Assembly: GCA_029287335.1 (NCBI GenBank)
Contig: JARFRI010000043.1
Span: 1 to 5,308 of the forward strand
Reading direction: 5' to 3'
Origin: Phycisphaera sp.
GTDB taxonomy: Bacteria; Planctomycetota; Phycisphaerae; Phycisphaerales; Phycisphaeraceae
Length of the DNA: 5,308 bases
A program made the translations under genes and the position numbers. Positions 1-4,714 of this stretch are shown here, piece by piece. Under the pieces are notes generated by a model. It saw nothing but the letters and a program-made list of their open reading frames with translations, did not search any database and was not told the DNA's origin. Positions within the stretch are counted from its first letter, which is position 1. Each line of letters opens with the position of its first letter.

Positions 1-1
1 A

Positions 2-658
2 TTAGATGGGTTTGAGTTCGTCGGCTTCGGGCAGGTCTTTGAGCGTGCCCAGGCCGAACACTTCGAGGAACTGTTTTGTCGTGCCGTAGAGCATGGGTCG
101 GCCGATCTCTTCAGCACGCCCGACGACCTTCACCAGGTGTCGATCCATCAACAGACGCAGCACTTCGCCGCTGGCCGAGCCGCGGATCGCTTCGACCTGG
201 GCACGGACGATCGGCTGCTTGTACGCGACGATCGCCAGGGTCTCGAGCTGGCTCGCGCTCAGGCGGTTGTCTTGCTTGGCTCGCTTCAAGCCGTCGAGCA
301 CGTCGGCATACTTGGATAGCGTCACGACTTGCCAGGCCCCGGCGACTTTCTCGATGCGGAAGCTCCGGCCGGTCCGTGCATACTCGGTATTCAATGCGTC
401 GATCGATTCCTCAACCGCCTTGCCCGCCCCAGCCGCTCCAAGCGCCTCGGCAACACGCGCCGCGGTCATCGGCCGTTCACAGGTGATCAGCGCCGCCTCG
501 ACCCGGGCGTCCAGATCCTCGGGCAGCACGATCGGTGCCGCGGGTTCGTCGGTCGATTCGACGACTTGCTCCTCGACCTCATCGACGGTCTCGACCGCTT
601 GGGCCGAGTCCTCGACTAGGTTCTCTTCATCTACAGCAGGGGTATTGGCTTCATCCAT
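2..658 (-). CDS. scpB: Segregation and condensation protein B (ScpB)
   Basis: ScpB is the winged-helix kleisin-associated subunit that, with ScpA and SMC, forms the bacterial condensin complex acting on the nucleoid during chromosome segregation. The 218-residue product has an acidic, probably disordered leader (residues 1-48, rich in D/E). Two winged-helix regions follow, at about 50-115 and 130-205. The family signature is clear: LETLAIVAYKQPIVRAQVEA at 138-157, IRG at 158-160, GRPMLYGTT at 186-194 and FLEVFGLGTL at 197-206. Typical ScpB proteins are about 190-200 residues, so the extra length is the acidic leader. The ATG at 656-658 is the only Met before residue 64, and no Shine-Dalgarno precedes it. 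scpA is not in the window. The upstream amidase is separated by an intrinsic terminator, so this gene probably has its own promoter. The TAA stop lies right at the window edge. The family call is secure; the start is likely. Confidence 0.95.
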   Translation of the reverse strand: MDEANTPAVDEENLVEDSAQAVETVDEVEEQVVESTDEPAAPIVLPEDLDARVEAALITCERPMTAARVAEALGAAGAGKAVEESIDALNTEYARTGRSFRIEKVAGAWQVVTLSKYADVLDGLKRAKQDNRLSASQLETLAIVAYKQPIVRAQVEAIRGSASGEVLRLLMDRHLVKVVGRAEEIGRPMLYGTTKQFLEVFGLGTLKDLPEADELKPI

Positions 659-667
659 GATGCCGAC

Positions 668-673
668 ATTGTA
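668..673 (-). promoter_or_regulatory. Possible -10 element of scpB (leaderless-type)
   Basis: On the minus strand, TACAAT lies with nine bases between it and the scpB ATG. Only 12 bases separate it from the T-run of the upstream terminator. It matches the sigma-70 -10 consensus in five of six positions and also the TAnnnT form seen in front of leaderless genes in some phyla. Transcription starting about 7 nt downstream would leave almost no 5' leader, which fits the missing Shine-Dalgarno. No good -35 is visible, because that position falls in the terminator hairpin and its T-run. This is inferred from spacing only. Confidence 0.3.
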
Positions 674-685
674 GCGGACACCATG

Positions 686-712
686 AAAAAAGCCGCCCCT
701 GAGGACGGCTTT
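686..712 (-). terminator. Rho-independent terminator of the amidase gene
   Basis: Read on the minus strand, AAGCCGTCC and GGGCGGCTT form a 9-bp stem with one G-U pair and a 4-nt loop. The stem is followed by a run of Ts (plus-strand A686-A691). It lies 21 bp past the amidase stop and 27 bp before the scpB start, so it should end the amidase transcript and uncouple scpB from it. The plus-strand reading has only a short T tract, and no plus-strand gene ends here. Confidence 0.85.
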
Positions 713-733
713 ACGTTCGGTGCGTGGCTTGAA

Positions 734-1462
734 TCACCCCACATACTGCCGCAGGCCATTCATCTGGTTCTGTAGGTTCTTGCCCGGGCAGGTGGTTGGG
801 TTGATCTCGCGGTGCGAGCGGATCAGCGCGGTCTTGATCCCATGCTTAGATTTCAGTGCGGCGGTGGTGCTGTACAGGGACTTGAGTTGGGCGCTGCTGG
901 GCGACTGCTTCTCGAAGTTGCCCAGGACGAGGATGCCGATGTTGTGCTCGTTGTTCTGGCTGACGTGGGCGCCTTGATATTGGATGGGCCGGCCTTCCCA
1001 GACTCGGCCGGCGCGATCGACGATGTAGTGGTAGCCGATGTCGCCCCAGCGTTTCTCGCCGGTGTGGTACTTGCGGATTTTTTCGATGCGCTCAGCAGTA
1101 GCGGACTGGCTGGTGAAGTCGACAGCGGTCCATCCCTCGTGGTGGACGGTGATCTTGCTGATGCCGTTCATCGCGTTGACTTTGGAACTGATCGGGCCGG
1201 TGCGTGTCCAGTTGGATCGGCCGACGGCGTTAATTCCGCCTGCGATAGTGGTGACGTCGGCGGCGGAGTTGGGTACGGGTACGGGCTGTTGGTAGGGGGC
1301 CTGCACCGGGGTATAGCGCTGGTTGCCAGCAGGATTAGCCGGGTAGCCGGGCCAGCCCGCGATGGGGCGGGGGTGGGTCCGGGTTCGTGCGGTACTCGTA
1401 CAGCCGCCCAGCGCGATCGCGCTGAGGCTCGCCATGATTGCTTGTCGTCGGGTCAGACCCAT
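734..1462 (-). CDS. N-acetylmuramoyl-L-alanine amidase (Amidase_2/PGRP fold), predicted lipoprotein
   Basis: This is a zinc amidase that cleaves the bond between N-acetylmuramic acid and L-Ala in peptidoglycan. The 242-residue product starts with a signal peptide: TRRQAIM at 4-10 resembles a twin-arginine motif, a hydrophobic stretch covers 8-18, and the lipobox LGGC puts the lipidated Cys at 21. A Pro-rich linker runs to about 75, and the catalytic domain from about 82 to 240. Motifs match the T7 lysozyme/PGRP family: ITVHHEG (zinc His107), GYHY (Tyr144), HNIGILVLGNF (173-183), and SHREINPTTCPG with His217 and Cys225 spaced exactly as the T7 His122/Cys130 pair. All three zinc ligands are therefore present, so it should be an active enzyme. 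The T7 Lys128 position is Thr, as is common in PGRPs. The ATG at 1462 is chosen because AAAGGA precedes it by 6 nt and the signal peptide follows at once; a TTG at 1513 would bury the signal peptide. It could serve in wall recycling, cell separation or remodelling. Confidence 0.93.
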   Translation of the reverse strand: MGLTRRQAIMASLSAIALGGCTSTARTRTHPRPIAGWPGYPANPAGNQRYTPVQAPYQQPVPVPNSAADVTTIAGGINAVGRSNWTRTGPISSKVNAMNGISKITVHHEGWTAVDFTSQSATAERIEKIRKYHTGEKRWGDIGYHYIVDRAGRVWEGRPIQYQGAHVSQNNEHNIGILVLGNFEKQSPSSAQLKSLYSTTAALKSKHGIKTALIRSHREINPTTCPGKNLQNQMNGLRQYVG

Positions 1463-1473
1463 CTCAATCCTTT
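1463..1473 (-). promoter_or_regulatory. Ribosome binding site deciding the amidase start
   Basis: On the minus strand, AAAGGATTGAG sits directly before ATG at 1462. The AAGGA core is about 5-6 nt from the start codon, a normal Shine-Dalgarno distance. It supports ATG 1462 over the upstream in-frame TTG at 1513, which has no comparable site. It is the clearest Shine-Dalgarno in the window. Confidence 0.6.
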
Positions 1474-1563
1474 CATCATTCTCTAATTGCCCCGGCACGC
1501 TCACCCTATTCAACGGACGTCAAACCAAGCGAACGCGCACACCCTTATCCATCGGGCAACTCT

Positions 1564-1572
1564 ATTCTATCA
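1564..1572 (-). promoter_or_regulatory. Candidate extended -10 promoter for the amidase gene
   Basis: The minus-strand sequence TGATAGAAT matches the extended -10 pattern TGnTATAAT with one mismatch. It lies in the 174-bp gap between the GT/methyltransferase stop (1637) and the amidase start (1462) and would give a 5' leader of about 95 nt. No convincing -35 stands 17 bp upstream, which extended -10 promoters can tolerate. The gap is locally AT-richer than the genes. I found no hairpin with a T-run after the upstream gene, so read-through from it is also possible. Confidence 0.3.
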
Positions 1573-1636
1573 CTGAACTATTCAATCCATCGGCCCACGA
1601 AACAAGCCTAACTGCAGGATTCGAGCAGGTGTGTTG

Positions 1637-3238
1637 TTATCCGGTCGTCGCGGGCTGCAGGGTCATCGGCGCATGGTCCTTGTCCGCTTGGGCCTGTGCG
1701 GTCGGTACCGCCCGATCCGTCGCGAGCACCACCATCGGCATGCCGGGTGTCTTGGCTTGCACCTCCACCATTGTCCGCCAGCCCGTTGCCGCCTTGATCA
1801 AATTCCCCATCTGCAGCGGCATCGGCGGACGATACGGGTGCATCGGCTGCTCATGCGTCACCGGCGGGCACTTACTGATCGCCAGCACCGCGCCGTTATC
1901 TCCCGACACCCGTCTTGCCTCGTGCAGCAGCGATACCGGGTTGTCGTGGGCCTCCATCCGGTCAAACACGCACACCAGCCCCGCTTGGCCATCGGCCAGC
2001 GGCAGCTTGCGCAGCGTCGTCTGATGAATAAACCGCGGGGCCTTACCCGGATAGCCCGCTCGCGATGCGTGGTGGTTGGCGAATTCGCTGGCCATCTTGA
2101 TATGCCCCGGCTCACGCTCGATCCCGATCGCCTCGACCCCGCGTGTCGCAAGGATTTGCACGACGATCCCCGAGCCGCAATCCGCCACAACGACCGGCCG
2201 ATCCTTGTCTACAAACCCCTGCTCGATCAACTGCATCACCGAACCGACCTTGAACATCACCCACTGCTGAAAGTCTTTGTCGTTGTTAAACCGCACCCAT
2301 TCGCTGGTTTCAAATCGGCCGGGCGTTGCGCTGGCGGGCACGGTATCGACCCCGGCCGGGACGCCAAACACCTGCGCGTTCCACAATAGCGGGGTATTGG
2401 CGTAGCGCTGCCGGGCGATATCCAGGTCCGGCGCGATGCGGTCAAAGCCCCACTTCTCGCGGAACACCTGCCGGGAGTTATCAATCCCCGTATCGCTGTC
2501 GGCGTTGGTCGCCCGGTCCTTCCGCAAGGTATGCCGATGTGTGAATGTGATCGTCGGGATCGCCCAACAGCGGTACCCCGCCAAGCGCGACCGCATTCCG
2601 AAGTCCACGGTCTGCCCGCGCATGTAGTCTTCGTCGTATCCGCCGAGTTCGTCGTACAGCGCCCTTGTGCAGCAGTAGAAACAACCCATCACGTGGTCGA
2701 CCTCGATCGCGCGCGTCACCATATTGTTAGGCAAGCCCGCGCAGAGGTGGTGATAGCCCCTGGGATGCAGGATGAAGTCGCCCATCGAGTGGACCTTGCC
2801 ATCAGGCGAAAGCTGCTTTGGGCCGATCACCGCGAGGTCTTTTGGCCCGGTATCAAATGCCTCGCAAAGCCGTGCCGCCCAGTGCTTGGTGTGGATGACG
2901 ATGTCGCCGTCGAGTCGCGCGAGCAACTCGCCCTTGCTCGCTTGGACCAGCTTATTCGCGGTGATGGACAGCACGCCGCAGTGCTCGTCTTCCATCAGCG
3001 TCAGGAACGGCTCGCCACCGCGCCATGTCTTCTTCGACCAGTCGCGCAGCGTCTGGAGCGACTCGTCCGTCGAGCCATCATCGAACGCGATGATCTCCAG
3101 CGGCGTCGGGTCGTCGGCAAGGGAGTCCCACAGCGATTGCAGCAGATCACCGATCAGGTCGGTCTTGCCGTCCTTCGACGAAGCAGGCCCGTTGTTGAAG
3201 TTCGGGATGAGGATGGATAATCGCGGTTTAACCGACAT
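1637..3238 (-). CDS. GT-A family 2 glycosyltransferase fused to a degenerate SAM-methyltransferase-like domain
   Basis: Residues are numbered from the ATG at 3238 (533 aa). Residues 5-240 form a GT2 domain of GT-A fold: start LSILIPNFNNG (7-17), nucleotide-binding FDDGSTD (52-58), DxD motif LDGD (109-112), then LGGYDEDYMRGQTVDFGMR (198-216), where GT2 enzymes usually have GxDE and GED.D. Here the second acidic cluster reads GQTVD. A GFDRIAPDLD block and LLWNA (284-288) follow, then a Rossmann methyltransferase-like region at about 345-510. Its motif I is VVVADCGSGIVV (349-360), lacking the third Gly of DxGxGxG. The IGIERE acidic strand end is retained at 371-376, and the later DVIEH-like motif reads DRMEAHDNP (426-434). 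The likely role is transfer of a sugar in glycan assembly, with the C-terminal domain possibly non-catalytic. It is divergent from, and paralogous to, the plus-strand gene at 3345. An alternative ATG at 3292 adds 18 Arg-rich residues; 3238 is preferred because the GT fold begins there and a weak GAGAG lies 7 nt upstream. Confidence 0.85.
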   Translation of the reverse strand: MSVKPRLSILIPNFNNGPASSKDGKTDLIGDLLQSLWDSLADDPTPLEIIAFDDGSTDESLQTLRDWSKKTWRGGEPFLTLMEDEHCGVLSITANKLVQASKGELLARLDGDIVIHTKHWAARLCEAFDTGPKDLAVIGPKQLSPDGKVHSMGDFILHPRGYHHLCAGLPNNMVTRAIEVDHVMGCFYCCTRALYDELGGYDEDYMRGQTVDFGMRSRLAGYRCWAIPTITFTHRHTLRKDRATNADSDTGIDNSRQVFREKWGFDRIAPDLDIARQRYANTPLLWNAQVFGVPAGVDTVPASATPGRFETSEWVRFNNDKDFQQWVMFKVGSVMQLIEQGFVDKDRPVVVADCGSGIVVQILATRGVEAIGIEREPGHIKMASEFANHHASRAGYPGKAPRFIHQTTLRKLPLADGQAGLVCVFDRMEAHDNPVSLLHEARRVSGDNGAVLAISKCPPVTHEQPMHPYRPPMPLQMGNLIKAATGWRTMVEVQAKTPGMPMVVLATDRAVPTAQAQADKDHAPMTLQPATTG

Positions 3239-3344
3239 ATAAAAGCTCTCAAGGATGAAACGCCGCGGCTTGCCGCGCACCACCCCTTCCATCGGTTATC
3301 GGACAAATTAACGTCCAGTGACGGATGCCGTCGATCCCGTAAAC
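3239..3344. promoter_or_regulatory. Divergent intergenic control region with a 14-bp palindrome
   Basis: This stretch of about 106 bp separates the starts of the two divergent paralogues, so it should carry both promoters. I see no convincing -35/-10 pair on either strand. It contains a GC-rich inverted repeat at 3264-3277 (CGCGGC, TT, GCCGCG) that could be an operator, although such a sequence can arise by chance in high-GC DNA. If the minus gene starts at 3292, or the plus gene at GTG 3318, the region shrinks to as little as 25 bp. Confidence 0.35.
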
Positions 3345-4595
3345 ATGTCCAATATCGATTCGATCGCCGTTCAGTCCGTCCCTGTTACCGAGCCCGCCAC
3401 ACGCTGGCAGATCGACCGCGGCAGCGACGGCTTGGTCGTCGTCCGTGGCACGCAAATCCCGGAACCTGAGCCTGCTGACTGGCGCGATCGACTGGCCTGG
3501 TTCATCACCAACACGCCCGGCGTCGCCTTGGTCGGTGCCAAACGATTCCTGCCCACCGGCCACGTTTTTTCGCTGGGCGAAAACGTCATCCACCCCAAGG
3601 GCTTTCACCACGTCGGCAAAGGCGTCGACGGCAAGGCCTACCGCTTCCCCGAAGAATGCGACACCATCGCTGGCGGCGTTGTCGTCATCAACGAACAAAC
3701 CTTCGACGAAGTTGAAGGCGAACGCATTCTCGAAGAACTCGGCTCCTTAGGCATGTTGGGCCTCGGCTTGGCTGTCCGCCGTTGCGGTGCCCGTGTCCTC
3801 GCCGCGCCGCAGGTCGGCGTCGTTGATAATTTCAGCCCGTCTTTGAATGACGCCGAGACCGCAGCATTCTTGAGCGAATTCGGCTTCGACTGGGTCGCAC
3901 CCGACCTCGACCATGTCCGTGAGGTACACGCCGGCCAAGGCCTGCTCTGGAACGCCTACTTCCACTCGGGACAGATGCCCTTTGAAAAATACGACCAGCG
4001 CGGCGCGCTCTGCTGGGAAGGCTATAAAGGCCACGAGGCCTTCCGCCAACGCGCCCACCACCTCGCACAACTCGTCGCCAAGTTCACCAATGCACCCGAC
4101 GGCGTCGGTGGACACGTCTTGGACATCGGCTCGGGCGATGGCCTGTTCACTCACCTCTTCGCCTTGGAAGGCTGCAAAGTCTTCGGCATCGACCCCGAGC
4201 CCGAAGGCGTCGCGCAAGCCACCCAGATGTGTGCCCAGCAAACCTACCCCGAGGGTAAAGTCGCTCCCGAGTTCAAGGTCGGCCGAGGCGATGCGATCCC
4301 GTTTGAGTCCGACACTGCGGCGTGCGTGTCGCTCTTCGACGTGATCGAACACCTGAACAACCCTATCGGCGTGCTCAACGAGATCAGCCGAGTCCTCAAG
4401 CCCGGCGGGCACTTCATCTGCGTCACCCCCGCCTGGCAGTTCGGTGCCTCAAGCGATGCGGTCTACCACGGCTACGAGTACACCACCGAAGAACTCAACC
4501 GCCAGATCAATGCGGCCAATGGCATGCAGGTGATCCACAATGGCCAAATCGGCGGCGTCTACCGCGACTTGGTTGTGGTGGCACGCAAGAATTGA
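3345..4595 (+). CDS. Class I SAM-dependent methyltransferase with an N-terminal glycosyltransferase-like remnant
   Basis: Residues are numbered from the upstream GTG at 3318 (425 aa). The C-terminal half (about 262-425) is a complete class I methyltransferase of the Methyltransf_11/23 (UbiG-like) type: motif I VLDIGSGDG (267-275), acidic ribose ligand in FGIDPEPEG (289-297), DAIPFES (325-331), FDVIEHLNNP (340-349) and LKPGGHFICVTP (360-371). The N-terminal half is not a working GT: residues 68-170 align with the middle of the GT2 domain of the divergent neighbour (GAKRFLPTGHVFSLGENVIHPKGFHH against GPKQLSPDGKVHSMGDFILHPRGYHH in the same order), but the DDGS and DxD parts are absent. GFDWVAPDLD and LLWNA are shared as well. 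It probably methylates a sugar or glycan-linked intermediate using SAM. No Shine-Dalgarno favours either start. ATG 3345 is preferred by codon type; GTG 3318 follows an in-frame stop at 3309 and would add nine residues. Transcription ends at the hairpin at 4653-4677. Confidence 0.85.
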   Translation: MSNIDSIAVQSVPVTEPATRWQIDRGSDGLVVVRGTQIPEPEPADWRDRLAWFITNTPGVALVGAKRFLPTGHVFSLGENVIHPKGFHHVGKGVDGKAYRFPEECDTIAGGVVVINEQTFDEVEGERILEELGSLGMLGLGLAVRRCGARVLAAPQVGVVDNFSPSLNDAETAAFLSEFGFDWVAPDLDHVREVHAGQGLLWNAYFHSGQMPFEKYDQRGALCWEGYKGHEAFRQRAHHLAQLVAKFTNAPDGVGGHVLDIGSGDGLFTHLFALEGCKVFGIDPEPEGVAQATQMCAQQTYPEGKVAPEFKVGRGDAIPFESDTAACVSLFDVIEHLNNPIGVLNEISRVLKPGGHFICVTPAWQFGASSDAVYHGYEYTTEELNRQINAANGMQVIHNGQIGGVYRDLVVVARKN

Positions 4596-4712
4596 TTTTA
4601 TCTCACGCAAAGGCGCTAAGACGCAAAGTTGAAAGCAGAAAGAAGTGAGATCAAGCCGATCAATTGGATCGGTTTTTCTTTGCGCCTTAGCGCCTTTGCG
4701 TGAGATAAATCA
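4593..4712. repeat. Inverted-repeat element (MITE/REP-like) with CGCNAAGN octamers between convergent genes
   Basis: The left arm (4593-4628) and right arm (4678-4712) are reverse complements over about 35 nt, with one mismatch (A4621/C4685) and one extra T (4596). Each arm carries three tandem 8-nt units; on the left these are CGCAAAGG, CGCTAAGA and CGCAAAGT (4606-4629). The 49-nt centre holds an intrinsic terminator. The left arm starts on the TGA stop of the methyltransferase gene, and the right arm ends 2 bp short of the TAA of the opposing gene, so it fills the convergent gap almost exactly. From memory, CGCAAAG-rich repeats of this kind are scattered through many environmental bacterial genomes; I cannot check copy number here. 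No target-site duplication is evident and no transposase is nearby. It may be a non-autonomous mobile element, a bidirectional terminator, or both. Confidence 0.8.
4653..4677 (+). terminator. Rho-independent terminator of the methyltransferase gene
   Basis: AAGCCGATC and GATCGGTTT form a 9-bp stem with one G-U pair around the loop AATTG, followed by TTTTT and then CTTT. It lies about 58 bp after the stop of the plus-strand methyltransferase gene, inside the centre of the larger inverted repeat. The minus strand has no T-run after this stem, so it serves the plus strand; the opposing gene would rely on the large arms. Confidence 0.75.
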
Positions 4713-4714
4713 GC

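Noticed and set aside
1270..1300. Short tandem GGGTAC units in the amidase gene
   Set aside because: They encode the Pro/Val linker (PVPVP) after the signal peptide and are a simple low-complexity linker effect.
812..1486. Long plus-strand open frame (224 codons) opposite the amidase gene
   Set aside because: The minus strand carries a clear amidase with all zinc ligands. The opposite frame is open because of codon bias in high-GC DNA, and its product is Gly/Ala/Val/Asp-rich without recognisable motifs.
1463..1513. TTG start at 1511-1513 extending the amidase by 17 residues
   Set aside because: The extension precedes a complete signal peptide and covers the Shine-Dalgarno of ATG 1462, so the shorter form is preferred.
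1631..3220. Several plus-strand open frames opposite the glycosyltransferase fusion (1631-2389, 2531-3220 and others)
   Set aside because: They are Arg/His/Pro-rich shadows of a clearly coding minus-strand gene and show no domain signature.
3301..3316. GGAC...GTCC mini inverted repeat upstream of the plus-strand gene
   Set aside because: Arms of four bases with an 8-nt centre are expected by chance; there is no supporting promoter nearby.
3747..4412. Minus-strand open frame of 221 codons opposite the methyltransferase gene
   Set aside because: The plus strand holds canonical methyltransferase motifs in order; the opposite product is an antisense shadow.
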